64,000 bases of DNA from Candidatus Phosphoribacter hodrii (GCA_016707175.1 JADJIB010000011.1:1-64000); one strand, 5' to 3'. Shown: positions 37,064 through 46,879, counted from the stretch's first letter. Translations and numbers: made by a program. The notes: generated by a model not told the origin, from the letters alone.

Positions 37064-37134
37064 GTCGGGGTCCACCCTGCCACGACGCACCGACAGCCGC
37101 GCCGGTCACGCGGTCCACGTGGCACACTCACCCG

Positions 37135-37356
37135 GTGCGGTACAGCGAATTGGCCACCATGGTGGCGCAGGAGTTCGGCCAGGGGTATGCCGTGAGCCTC
37201 CTTCGCTCGCACGTCCTGGTCGCCCTCGGGAACCGCACCGGCGACGCGGCGTTGGCGGACGGCATACCTCCGCGTCAGGTGTGGGCCGCGATCTGTGACG
37301 ACTTCGACATCCCAGCGGAGCGGCGCTTCGGTCAGGATCGACCGAAGCGCCGCTGA
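37135..37356 (+). CDS. DUF3046 family small protein
   Basis: 73 residues beginning VRYSELATMVAQEFGQGYAV and containing SHVLVALGNRTGDAALADGI, PRQVWAAICDDFDIPAERRF. Length and the LGxRTxxxALxxGxxPxxVW pattern match DUF3046, a small actinobacterial family usually next to recA/recX or lhr. Function unknown. The GTG start gives the family N-terminus; it is divergent from lhr with a 71-bp gap and convergent with gltA 27 bp away. Confidence 0.85.
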   Translation: MRYSELATMVAQEFGQGYAVSLLRSHVLVALGNRTGDAALADGIPPRQVWAAICDDFDIPAERRFGQDRPKRR

Positions 37357-37383
37357 GGGTGCCGGGGGGACGTGCCCGAAGGG

Positions 37384-38679
<1,296 letters not shown>

Positions 38680-38749
38680 CGGTGCGCCTCCACATGCCGT
38701 CTTTTGGGTTGCCTGCATCGTAGTCAGGACCCGGCGCCACCTAGACCGG

Positions 38750-40741
38750 TCAGGGAGTGATCGGCGCCACCCTCGGCCGGGTTGGCTCGCCGTCGTCGGT
38801 GTTCTTGGGGTCATCCGCGCCGTCCAGCACGTAAGGCACGCTGGTCAGCATGACGTTTCCCATCAACCGCAGCCGCAACTTGAGCCGCAGGGCGCTCTGG
38901 TTGTGCAGCAACTCCTCCCACCAGTGGGAGACGACATATTCCGGTAGGTAGACGGCGACGAGGTCCCGCGGGCTCTCCAGGCGGATCCGCTGGAGGTAGT
39001 CGACGATCGGCGTGGTGATGTCGCGGAACGGGGAGCCGACGACCGTGAGCGTGACGGGGATCTCGGCGTCGGCCCAGGCGGCGCACAGAGCTTCGGTCTC
39101 GTCCTGGTCGACCTGCACCGTAAGGGCGGTGAGGGTCGAAGGCCGGGTCGCGCGGGCGAAGGCCACCGCACGCAAGGTCGGCTCGTGCAGAGTCGAGGCC
39201 AAGACGACGGCATGCACCCGGCTCGGCAACCGGGTCGGGTTGCCCTGCGATGCCAGTTGTCGGCGCACCCGTGCGTAGTGGCGGGACACCTCGCGCATGA
39301 GCAGACACAGCAGCGGCACCGCGATCACCACGAGGTAGGCCCCGCTCGTGAACTTGGTGACTAGCACGATGACGAGCACCACGGCGGTGAGCACCGCACC
39401 GACCCCATTGACGACCCTCGCCAGACGGATCCGTGCGAAGTCGCTGGGGAGGGTAGTCGGCTCGCTCAGCTGCTGGTTCCAGTGCTTCACCATGCCGATC
39501 TGGCTGAGCGTGAACGAGGTGAACACGCCCAGGACGTAGAGGTGCAGGAGTTGGTCGACATCGGCCCCGTACACGACGAGCAGAGCGACGGCGGCTGCGG
39601 CCAGGGCGATGATGCCGTTGCTGAAGGACAGTCGGTCGCCGCGGTTGCGCAGTTGCCGGGGCACGAGATCGTGCCGCGCCAGCACCGAGGTGAGCATCGG
39701 GAACCCGTTGTATGCCGTGTTCGCGGCCAGGACGAGGACGAGGGCTGTCGTCCCCTGCACGAAGTAGAAGGCCGGGCTGTCGGCGCCGAAGACCGATCCG
39801 GCGAGTTGGGCGATGACGGTCAGTTGAGGGTCGGAGGCGCAATCGCCGGCGAATCCCACCAGCGCACAGGTGTCCTCGGCGACCCGGACCTGAGCCACGA
39901 GGGCCAGGATCGTGATGCCGACGAACATGACGATCGCGATGGCTCCCATGAGCCCCAGCGTCCGCGCCGCGTTGCGCGCCTTGGGCGCTTGGAAGGCGGG
40001 CACCCCGTTGCTGATGGCTTCGACGCCGGTCAGGGCCGTGCACCCGGAGGAAAACGCGCGCAATCCGAGCATGAGTAGGGCGATCCCGGTGAGGCCGAAG
40101 GCCTCCTCGCGGATCTGATAGGTGGCGCTGACGGCCACTGGTGCGTGGCCGACCGCGGTCTGGAACAGCCCGATCCCGACCATGGCGATGATCCCGACGA
40201 TGAACAGATACGTGGGGACGGCGAACGCCCGACCCGACTCGCGCACCCCGCGCAGGTTGACCAGGGTCAGCACGGCGACGCACCCCACGGCGAGCAGGAC
40301 CCGCTGGGAGTTGAGCGACGGGACGGCCGAGATGACGTTATCGACGCCGGCCGCCACCGAGACGGCCACCGTCATGACGTAGTCGACCATCAGCGACGCG
40401 GCGACGACCATGCCGGGCCCGCGGCCGAGGTTCTGCCGGACGACTTCATAGGAGCCGCCGCCGTCCGGATAGGCGTGGATCACCTGCCGGTAGGACACGA
40501 CGACGATCGTCATCAGGAGGGCGACCGCCAAGGCGACCCACGGGGTGAGATAGAGGTAGGCCAACCCCCCCACCGTGAGCACCTTGAGGATCGCCTCGGT
40601 GGCGTAAGCCACCGAGGAGAGGGCGTCGGAGGAGAAGATGGGCAGGGCGACCCGTTTGGGGAGCAGCGTCTCGCCAAGATTTTCGCTGCGCATCGGAGCC
40701 CCGACGAGGACCCGCTTGGCCAGGGTCACCGTTGTTGTCAC
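38750..40741 (-). CDS. kimA: KimA-like potassium importer (APC/KUP superfamily)
   Basis: 663 residues. Twelve membrane spans begin with LPIFSSDALSSVAYATEAIL, a near match to Bacillus KimA (YdaO) LSSDALSSVAYGTE. Also shared are VVSYRQVIHAYPDGGGSYEV, FSSGCTALTGVEAISNGVPA, LAANTAYNGFPMLTSVLARH and a cytoplasmic C-terminal domain of about 180 residues with HNQSALRLKLRLRL. KimA is a K+/H+ symporter of high affinity, and its C-terminal domain receives c-di-AMP. The GTG at 40741 is supported by TAGCGT ending 6 nt upstream. It is divergent from kdpDE across 128 bp; no kdpFABC lies in the window, so KdpDE may control this gene (inference). Confidence 0.88.
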   Translation of the reverse strand: MTTTVTLAKRVLVGAPMRSENLGETLLPKRVALPIFSSDALSSVAYATEAILKVLTVGGLAYLYLTPWVALAVALLMTIVVVSYRQVIHAYPDGGGSYEVVRQNLGRGPGMVVAASLMVDYVMTVAVSVAAGVDNVISAVPSLNSQRVLLAVGCVAVLTLVNLRGVRESGRAFAVPTYLFIVGIIAMVGIGLFQTAVGHAPVAVSATYQIREEAFGLTGIALLMLGLRAFSSGCTALTGVEAISNGVPAFQAPKARNAARTLGLMGAIAIVMFVGITILALVAQVRVAEDTCALVGFAGDCASDPQLTVIAQLAGSVFGADSPAFYFVQGTTALVLVLAANTAYNGFPMLTSVLARHDLVPRQLRNRGDRLSFSNGIIALAAAAVALLVVYGADVDQLLHLYVLGVFTSFTLSQIGMVKHWNQQLSEPTTLPSDFARIRLARVVNGVGAVLTAVVLVIVLVTKFTSGAYLVVIAVPLLCLLMREVSRHYARVRRQLASQGNPTRLPSRVHAVVLASTLHEPTLRAVAFARATRPSTLTALTVQVDQDETEALCAAWADAEIPVTLTVVGSPFRDITTPIVDYLQRIRLESPRDLVAVYLPEYVVSHWWEELLHNQSALRLKLRLRLMGNVMLTSVPYVLDGADDPKNTDDGEPTRPRVAPITP

Positions 40742-40747
40742 GTTTCG

Positions 40748-40753
40748 ACGCTA
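40748..40753 (-). promoter_or_regulatory. -10 element for leaderless kimA
   Basis: TAGCGT on the minus strand ends 6 nt before the GTG at 40741. The -35 region would fall near 40770-40776, at the edge of the direct repeats. Confidence 0.5.
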
Positions 40754-40774
40754 GGTCGACGGCCGTGAGCGTCG

Positions 40775-40817
40775 TGCATGGAACCTGCTGCTTGTTGCAA
40801 GGATCCTGCATGGGTCC
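40775..40817. promoter_or_regulatory. Three helically spaced direct repeats, candidate KdpE site
   Basis: TGCATGGAACC (40775), TGCAAGGATCC (40796) and TGCATGGGTCC (40807) share TGCAWGGRWCC and start 21 and 11 bp apart, about two turns and one turn of DNA. Direct repeats in phase are how OmpR/PhoB-family regulators such as KdpE bind. They end at the kimA -35 region, an activator position. Confidence 0.6.
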
Positions 40818-40869
40818 CGAACCACGGTCCGGGCTCGTGTCAGAGTGGGCACCGAAGGAGGCTTCCGGT

Positions 40870-43350
40870 ATGCCGCGTGGCCGGTTGCGCGTGTATGTCG
40901 GAGTCGCGCCCGGGGTCGGGGCGACCTACGCCATGCTCGCCGAGGCGGCCCGTCGCCGTGCCCGAGGGGCGGACGTCGTCATCGGCGTCGCCGACACGCA
41001 TGGCCGGGCGCCCCTGGAGGCCCTCATGGTCGGGTCCGAGCGACGTGAGCCGGGTGCCTTGGACGTCCCTGCGCTGCTGGAGCGACGGCCTCGGATCGTC
41101 GCCGTCGACAACCTGGGCGCGATCGACGCGACGACAGGGCGCGCCCGCTGGGAGTCGGTCGAGCAGTTGATCGAGGCAGGGATCAATGTCCTTGCCACGA
41201 CCGAGGTACGTGCTGTGGCCTCGCTGGCCGAAGTCGTCGCCGCGGTCACCCAGGGGCCGCCGCCCCCACCGGTGCCGGACCGGATCCTGCTCGGCGCCGA
41301 CCAGGTCGAGCTGATCGACATGGCACCGGAGGCGTTGCGGAGGCGACTGGCGCATGGGGGGCTGCGCTCGGCGGGTCAGGTCGATGCCACCACGGCGTCG
41401 CTCTACTCGGTCGAGACGTTGAGCCGCCTGCGCGAGCTCGGGTTCAGCTGGATGACGGGCCTGCTCGCCGCGGCGCGCCCGGAGTCGGCCGACCCTGGCG
41501 AGGTCGGCGAACGCATCCTCGTCGCGGTGCCGTCTGGCCCGGACGCGGTGCCCTTGCTTCATCGAGCCGCCCGGCTGGCCAATCGGGCGCCCGCGTCGGA
41601 GTTGGCGGCCGTCCACGTCGTCAGCGGGCGGTCGTTGCCGGGGTCGGCCGACCTCGACCTGGTCGCCTTACGCCGGGTGGCCGAGAGCGTCGGCGCCCGG
41701 TTCCACCACGTCGTCGGCGAGGACGTCCCGCAAGCGCTCGCCGAAGTCGCCATGGCTGAGCACGCGACCGCTTTGGTCGTGGGAGGCGGCGCGCCCGCTG
41801 AGGGCCTACGGCGGGTCTGGGGCGGGCGGCATACCGGGGCGTTGGCGTTGCGGGTGCTGGATCAGGCGCTCGGGGTCGACGTCCATGTCGTGCCGACCGC
41901 GTCGACCCGCTCACACACCCGGTCCAAGCCGGAACGGATCCCGCTGTCTCGGGTCCGGGTGGCCAGTGGGACCGCGCTGGCGGTCGTCCTCCCGGCCGGG
42001 TTGACCCCCCTGCTGCTGATGGCGGGGGACCGGGTCGGCCTGGCCGGCCACAGCTTGGCCTATCTGCTGACGGTGGTCGTGGTCGCGCTCGTCGGCGGCC
42101 TCTGGCCGGCCCTGGTCTGCGCGGTCGCGGCGTCGACCCTGCTCAACTACTACTTCATCCCACCGACCCATACGTTCCAAGTGGCCGACCTGCACAACAC
42201 GGTGACCCTGGTCGGATTCCTCGTGGTGGCTGGGCTCGTTGGGGCGATCGTCCATCGGGCCGCAACGATGACCTTGGCTGCGGCGCGGGCGTCGGCGCGC
42301 GCGCGGACCCTCGCGGCCGTGGCCGAGGGCACGATCCGCGGCGAGGAGGCCCTCCCGGCCCTACTCGAGCAATTGCGCAGCAGCTTCGGGATGACGTCGG
42401 TGAGCCTGCTCGCCGGCTCCGACGACAGCCACGACCAGAGTGACGAGCCGTGGTCGGTGCTCCGGTCGGTGGGGCCGGACGCGCCGACCGATCCGCGGCA
42501 GAGCGACGTGCAGGTGTCCGCCGGGCCAGGGCTCACCCTGGCCCTCGCGGGTCGCGCTCTCGTCGCGGAGGAGCGGGCGACCCTGCGGGCCTTCGCGGCG
42601 CAGGTCCGGGTGGTGCACGAGCGTGACCAACTGTCCCGCGAGGCTGCGGTGGCCGAGCGGCTCGAGGCCACCGGACGGCTGCGTGACGCCCTGCTGGCAG
42701 CCGTCGGGCACGATCTGCGAACCCCGCTGGCGGCGGCGACCGCGGCGGTGACCAGCCTGCGCAGCGCTGATGTGGCCTGGTCGCCCTCCGAGCGGGACGA
42801 GTTGCTTGCGACGGCGGAGGAGTCGCTGCACCGGTTGACCGCGTTGGTCGCCGACCTATTGGACCTGTCCCGGCTGCGATCAGGCACCCTCACCGTGCGC
42901 GCTGAGACGGTGTGGCTCGACGACGTCCTAGGCCCGGCGCTGGACGAGCTCGGGGTGGTGCCTGGTGGAGTGCAGATCGACATCCCCGAGGGCCTGCCAC
43001 CGGTCGTGGCCGACGCGGCCCTGCTCACCCGCGCTCTCGTCAATGTGCTGGCGAACGCCCTTCGGCACAGCCCCGCCGGCGAGCGCGTCATCATCACTGC
43101 CAGCCCGTCGCTGGGACGGGTGGAGATCCGGGTGGTCGACCGCGGCCCGGGGATCCCGGCGGCCGACCATGCGCGGGTCTTCCAGCCCTTCCAGCGACTG
43201 GGCGACAGCGACAATCGCACCGGCCTCGGTCTGGGATTGGCCCTTTCCCGAGGTTTGGTCGAAGCGATGTCCGGCGCGCTCACCCCTGAGGACACTCCAG
43301 GCGGCGGGCTGACGATGGTCATCGGCCTACCGGAAGGGGTCACGGCATGA
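40870..43350 (+). CDS. kdpD: Sensor histidine kinase KdpD
   Basis: 826 residues. N-terminal KdpD domain GRLRVYVGVAPGVGATYAML: the Walker A position reads GVGAT where KdpD usually has GVGKT, so the nucleotide-binding Lys is Ala; the DELAHTN-type Walker B region is also degenerate (VDNLGAIDATTG). A universal-stress-like domain follows (RILVAVPSGPDAVPLLHRAA), then four spans (AVVLPAGLTPLLLMAG to LVVAGLVGAIVHRA), GAF-like and HisKA domain with AVGHDLRTPLAAATAAV (phospho-His), and HATPase with VLANALRHSPAGE, DRGPGIPAAD and GLGLGLALSRG. The start ATG at 40870 follows AAGGAGG by 8 nt; earlier in-frame ATGs fall inside the operator repeats. Coupled to kdpE by ATGA. Confidence 0.93.
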   Translation: MPRGRLRVYVGVAPGVGATYAMLAEAARRRARGADVVIGVADTHGRAPLEALMVGSERREPGALDVPALLERRPRIVAVDNLGAIDATTGRARWESVEQLIEAGINVLATTEVRAVASLAEVVAAVTQGPPPPPVPDRILLGADQVELIDMAPEALRRRLAHGGLRSAGQVDATTASLYSVETLSRLRELGFSWMTGLLAAARPESADPGEVGERILVAVPSGPDAVPLLHRAARLANRAPASELAAVHVVSGRSLPGSADLDLVALRRVAESVGARFHHVVGEDVPQALAEVAMAEHATALVVGGGAPAEGLRRVWGGRHTGALALRVLDQALGVDVHVVPTASTRSHTRSKPERIPLSRVRVASGTALAVVLPAGLTPLLLMAGDRVGLAGHSLAYLLTVVVVALVGGLWPALVCAVAASTLLNYYFIPPTHTFQVADLHNTVTLVGFLVVAGLVGAIVHRAATMTLAAARASARARTLAAVAEGTIRGEEALPALLEQLRSSFGMTSVSLLAGSDDSHDQSDEPWSVLRSVGPDAPTDPRQSDVQVSAGPGLTLALAGRALVAEERATLRAFAAQVRVVHERDQLSREAAVAERLEATGRLRDALLAAVGHDLRTPLAAATAAVTSLRSADVAWSPSERDELLATAEESLHRLTALVADLLDLSRLRSGTLTVRAETVWLDDVLGPALDELGVVPGGVQIDIPEGLPPVVADAALLTRALVNVLANALRHSPAGERVIITASPSLGRVEIRVVDRGPGIPAADHARVFQPFQRLGDSDNRTGLGLGLALSRGLVEAMSGALTPEDTPGGGLTMVIGLPEGVTA

Positions 43351-44049
43351 GTCGGGTTCTCATCGTCGACGACGACCCGCAGTTGCTTCGTGCCTTGCGG
43401 ATCAACCTGGTCGCTCGACACCACGACGTCCAGGTCGCCACCACCGGCGCCGATGCGCTGCAATTGGCGGCGATCCACCTGCCTGACCTCGTGCTGCTCG
43501 ACCTCGGGCTCCCCGATCTGGACGGGGTCGATGTCATCCACGGCCTGCGGGGCTGGACCGACGTGCCGATCATCGTGCTGTCGGGCCGGTCCGGGGGGCC
43601 GGACAAGGTGGCCGCACTCGACGCGGGGGCCGACGACTATGTCACCAAGCCGTTCGGCGTCGAGGAGTTGCTGGCCCGGATGCGGGCGGTGGCCCGTCGC
43701 GGGTCCGGTGCCGAGGGCGGTGACCCCGTCGTCAGGTTCGGCGACCTGTCGATCGACCTGGTCAACCGGACCGTGACGGGGCCGACGGGCGCTGGGCCGT
43801 CGGGCGCTGGGGCGGTGAGCGCCGACTCAGACGACCAGCCCCCGAAGGGGGGCGGGGGGGTGGGCGGCCGCCCGGGGGGGGGGGGGGGCGGGGCCCCGCG
43901 CCCCCCCCGGAAGGGGCGCGGCATACCTCAATCAGCCGGCAAACCTGCGCCTCTATGTCTCCCAACTGCGACGCAAACTCGAGCCCGACCCCGATCGTCC
44001 GCGACACCTGGTGACCGAGCCCGGCATGGGCTACCGCTTCCGGCCATGA
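43347..44049 (+). pseudogene. kdpE: Response regulator KdpE, DNA-binding domain interrupted
   Basis: The receiver domain is intact: VLIVDDDPQLLRALRINL (acidic pair), LVLLDLGLPDLDG with phospho-Asp, IIVLSGRSG and DDYVTKPFGVEELLARM (Lys). The linker FGDLSIDLVNRTVTG follows. The first half of the OmpR-type winged helix (LTPTEW to the WG motif, about 50 residues) is missing. In its place is a G/C homopolymer block (43850-43917), after which another frame gives NLRLYVSQLRRKLEPDPDRP and LVTEPGMGYRFRP plus a stop, the end of the domain. Either the gene is truly damaged or the assembly failed here; the latter is likelier. Partner of KdpD in potassium/turgor signalling. Confidence 0.88.
43846..43920. 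repeat. G/C homopolymer block inside kdpE
   Basis: Runs of 6, 7, 15 and 5 G and 8 C within about 75 bp, with no coding sense in any frame, replace roughly 150 bp expected for the winged-helix core. It resembles the 28.9-kb G tract and probably marks a misassembled or low-quality patch. Confidence 0.8.
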
Positions 44050-44097
44050 CCGGTCGGGGCAGCCAAAACCCAGTGACGGGCTGTCACCGCTGGTGGT

Positions 44098-44103
44098 TAC
44101 CCT
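44098..44103 (+). promoter_or_regulatory. -10 element for the ABC exporter operon
   Basis: TACCCT ends 6 nt before the ATG at 44110, a leaderless arrangement. Confidence 0.45.
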
Positions 44104-44109
44104 GGGCGG

Positions 44110-45081
44110 ATGATCGCGGCCGAGGCAACACCCGCTGAGCCAACACCCTCGGGGACCCCTGCGGAGCTCATCCAGGCCAGAGGCCTCACCAAGCGGTTCG
44201 GTGACTTCACGGCCGTCGACGGGATCGACGTCACGGTGACCGCGGGGGAGTCCTTCGGCTTCCTCGGGCCGAACGGCGCGGGCAAGTCCTCGACGATGCG
44301 GATGATCGCGGCCGTGTCACCCGTGACCAGCGGCACCCTGCGGATCTTCGGCCTCGACCCGGCGACCCGGGGCCCGGACATCCGAGCCGCGCTGGGTGTC
44401 GTCCCGCAGAAGGACACGCTCGACGAAGAGTTGACCGTCGAGGAGAACCTCTGGATCTACGGCCGCTACTTCGGCCTCTCGTGGGCCGAATGTCGGCGCC
44501 GCGCAACGGAGTTGCTGGAGTTCGCCCAGCTCACTGAGCGGGCCGGCGACCGGGTCGAGCCGTTGTCGGGTGGGATGAAGCGGCGCCTCACCATCGCCCG
44601 GTCGCTCATCAACGACCCGCGGATCCTGCTGCTCGACGAGCCGACCACCGGTTTGGACCCGCAGGCCCGCCACGTCCTCTGGGACCGACTGTTCCGGCTC
44701 AAGCGCCAGGGCGTCACGCTCGTCGTCACGACGCACTACATGGACGAGGCCGAGCAATTGTGCGACCGACTGGTCGTCATGGACCACGGCCAGATCGTCG
44801 CCGAGGGTTCACCTCGGGCGCTCATCCAGACCCACGCGACCCGCGAGGTTCTCGAGTTGCGCTTCGCTGACGACGACAACGGCATCCACGTGCCGTCGCT
44901 GCAGGGCATCGGCGAACGGGTCGAGGTGCTGCCCGACCGCCTGCTCGTCTACGCGGACGACGGCGACGGCGCCCTCGCTGCGGCCCACGCCCGCGGGATC
45001 CGTCCGTTGTCCGCGCTCGTGCGCCGCTCGTCGCTGGAGGACGTCTTCCTGCACCTCACCGGTCGGACGCTGGTGGACTGA
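44110..45081 (+). CDS. ABC-2 exporter ATP-binding protein (NodI/DrrA type)
   Basis: 323 residues. Walker A GPNGAGKSSTMRM, Q-loop and following VVPQKDTLDEELTVEENLWI then YGRYFGLS (the NodI-subfamily wording), signature EPLSGGMKRRLTIARSL, Walker B ILLLDEPTTGLDPQARH, H-loop TTHYMDEAEQLCD. The C-terminal extension of about 80 residues ends SLEDVFLHLTGRTLVD, as in drug/daunorubicin-type exporters. It energises the two ABC-2 permeases that follow. The substrate is unknown. Confidence 0.93.
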   Translation: MIAAEATPAEPTPSGTPAELIQARGLTKRFGDFTAVDGIDVTVTAGESFGFLGPNGAGKSSTMRMIAAVSPVTSGTLRIFGLDPATRGPDIRAALGVVPQKDTLDEELTVEENLWIYGRYFGLSWAECRRRATELLEFAQLTERAGDRVEPLSGGMKRRLTIARSLINDPRILLLDEPTTGLDPQARHVLWDRLFRLKRQGVTLVVTTHYMDEAEQLCDRLVVMDHGQIVAEGSPRALIQTHATREVLELRFADDDNGIHVPSLQGIGERVEVLPDRLLVYADDGDGALAAAHARGIRPLSALVRRSSLEDVFLHLTGRTLVD

Positions 45082-45192
45082 TGGACCACCCACCCGCGCG
45101 CGACGAGCGAACCCAGCCGCACGGCATACCTGAGGGGGTATGCCGCCCCTGCGCCGGAGCCGCACGCGATCCTCACTGCCACCCGGCGGTGG

Positions 45193-45963
45193 GTGCCGAT
45201 CGTCGAGTTTCACCTGCGGGTGATGCGGCGGGTCTGGCGCGGGATGCTCTACAGCCGGCTGGGGACCCCGCTGCTCTCGCTGCTGGCCGTCGGGTGGGGC
45301 GTGGGGCTGCTCGTCGACCGCGGCACTGCCGGAGGGGTCCCGTGGCACGGCTCCGTCCTCCCGTATGCCGTCTTCGTCGTCCCCGCGATCCTGGCGAGCT
45401 CGGCGATGATGACCGGTTTCGGGGAGTCCAGTTGGCCGGTGTTCGGGGCGATCAAGTGGCAGGGCACCTACCACGCGATGCTGGCGACCCCGATGCGAAC
45501 CCGCGACGTCCTCGTGGGGCACGTCGCCATGGTGGGCGGGCAACTGGCGGTGGGGGCGGGTGCGTTCGTTGCGCTCGCGGCACCGTTCGGTGTGTGGCGG
45601 TCCTGGTGGGTGCTGCTCACCGTTCCGGTGGCGACCCTCACGGGGCTGGCCTTCGCGACCATCATGACGGCGGTGGCGGCCCGCAGTGAGACCGAAGGCT
45701 GGTTCACCGCGATCTTTCGGGTCGTCGCAACGCCGTTGATGCTGTTTTCAGGCACCTATTTCCCCATCGAGTCGCTCCCCGCCGCCCTCCTGCCGGTGGC
45801 CTGGGTGACGCCGCTGTGGCATGGCGTCGAGGCCTGCCGAGCACTGGCGACCGGGCTGATCGACATGGGCCCGCTGCTCGGGCATCTGGGCGCGCTCGTG
45901 GCGTTCACCGCCGTGGGCGTCGTGTGGTCGGCCCGTGAGTTGGAACGGCGGTTGGTCCGATGA
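45193..45963 (+). CDS. ABC-2 type transporter permease
   Basis: 256 residues as read, six spans of the NodJ/DrrB type (GTPLLSLLAVGWGVGLLVDR; VLPYAVFVVPAILASSAMMT; MLATPMRTRDVLVGH; VLLTVPVATLTGLAFATIMT; VVATPLMLFSGTYFPIESLP; LLGHLGALVAFTAVGVVWSA). The GTG at 45193 is uncertain: an ATG at 45081, right at the ATPase stop, opens a frame that would join this one if one base were missing or added in the G run near 45132-45137, giving about 37 more N-terminal residues. It is followed by the second permease with an ATGA overlap. Confidence 0.85.
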   Translation: MPIVEFHLRVMRRVWRGMLYSRLGTPLLSLLAVGWGVGLLVDRGTAGGVPWHGSVLPYAVFVVPAILASSAMMTGFGESSWPVFGAIKWQGTYHAMLATPMRTRDVLVGHVAMVGGQLAVGAGAFVALAAPFGVWRSWWVLLTVPVATLTGLAFATIMTAVAARSETEGWFTAIFRVVATPLMLFSGTYFPIESLPAALLPVAWVTPLWHGVEACRALATGLIDMGPLLGHLGALVAFTAVGVVWSARELERRLVR

Positions 45964-46781
45964 GCCGCCTCAGGCGCGTGCCTCGGGCCGTCGGAGGGGC
46001 GCTGCCGCGGCCGGCTGGCGCGGGTCTGGCGCGCACCCTGGTCGAACGCAACATCCTGTCCTTCCGGCGCCAATGGGTGGCGTTCGCCACCGGGTTCGCC
46101 GAGCCGGTGTTCTACCTGTTCTCCCTGGGCATCGGGTTGGGGGCGCTGGTCGGCTCAGTGACCACCGACGCAGGTCACAGCGTTTCGTATGCCGTGTTCG
46201 TCGCCCCCGCGATGCTCGCGACGTCGGCGATGAACGCGGGCGTCATGGACTCGACCTTCAACGTCTTCTTCAAGTTGAAGTACGCGAAGCTCTACGACTC
46301 GGTCCTGGCCACCCCCATGGGGCCGCGCGACGTCGCGGTGGGGGAGGTCACCTGGTCGTTGCTGCGGGGCGGGGCGTATGCCGCAGGGTTCCTCGTCGTC
46401 GCCGCGTTGGCCGGCGTCTTGCCGTCCTGGTGGGGGCTGTTGGCGCTGCCCGCAGCGGTTTTCGTGGCGTTCGCGTTCTCCGCGGTCGGCATGTTCGCGA
46501 CGACCTACATGCGCTCGTGGGTCGACTTCGACTACGTGAACCTCGTGGTCCAACCGATGTTCCTGCTCTCGGCGACGTTCTTCCCGTTGTCGGCCTATCC
46601 GGGGTGGGCCCAATGGCTCGTCGAGGCGACGCCCCTCTATCACGGGGTTGCCCTGTGCCGGGCGCTGTGCCTGGGCGAGGTGGGGGTCGGCCTGCTGTGG
46701 CACGTCGCCTATCTCGGCGTCATGGGCGCCGTCGGTGTCGTCGGTGCGGCTCGTCGCGTCGACGTCCTGCTGCTGCGCTGA
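45960..46781 (+). CDS. ABC-2 type transporter permease
   Basis: 273 residues, paralogous to the permease before it: GFAEPVFYLFSLGIGLGALV, VSYAVFVAPAMLATSAMNAG, SVLATPMGPRDVAVGE, VFVAFAFSAVGMFATTYMRS and LVVQPMFLLSATFFPLSAYP. Two different permeases with one ATPase suggest a heterodimeric pore. The start overlaps the previous stop (ATGA). Confidence 0.9.
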   Translation: MSRLRRVPRAVGGALPRPAGAGLARTLVERNILSFRRQWVAFATGFAEPVFYLFSLGIGLGALVGSVTTDAGHSVSYAVFVAPAMLATSAMNAGVMDSTFNVFFKLKYAKLYDSVLATPMGPRDVAVGEVTWSLLRGGAYAAGFLVVAALAGVLPSWWGLLALPAAVFVAFAFSAVGMFATTYMRSWVDFDYVNLVVQPMFLLSATFFPLSAYPGWAQWLVEATPLYHGVALCRALCLGEVGVGLLWHVAYLGVMGAVGVVGAARRVDVLLLR

Positions 46782-46816
46782 GGGATGGTTGTCCGGCCCG
46801 GCGTGTCGCGTGGCAC

Positions 46817-46832
46817 TCGAACATCCGTTCGG
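46817..46832. promoter_or_regulatory. LexA (SOS) box of recA
   Basis: TCGAACATCCGTTCGG matches the actinobacterial/Gram-positive SOS consensus TCGAAC-N4-GTTCGA with one mismatch at the last base. It lies about 210 bp before the recA start, the expected place for the DNA-damage promoter. Confidence 0.85.
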
Positions 46833-46838
46833 TAATGT

Positions 46839-46879
46839 TTGTCCACAGGTGTCCGCACCGTCGTCCCATTGTCCACAGG
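46839..46879 (+). promoter_or_regulatory. Two DnaA boxes in the recA upstream region
   Basis: TTGTCCACAGG occurs at 46839-46849 and again at 46869-46879, same orientation, 30 bp apart. TTGTCCACA is the consensus DnaA box of high-GC actinobacteria. They lie just downstream of the LexA box. Confidence 0.7.

Noticed and set aside
40732..40870. Earlier KdpD start codons (40732 and 40810)
   Set aside because: They overlap the kimA start and the direct repeats and lack ribosome binding sites, while ATG 40870 has AAGGAGG at 8 nt.
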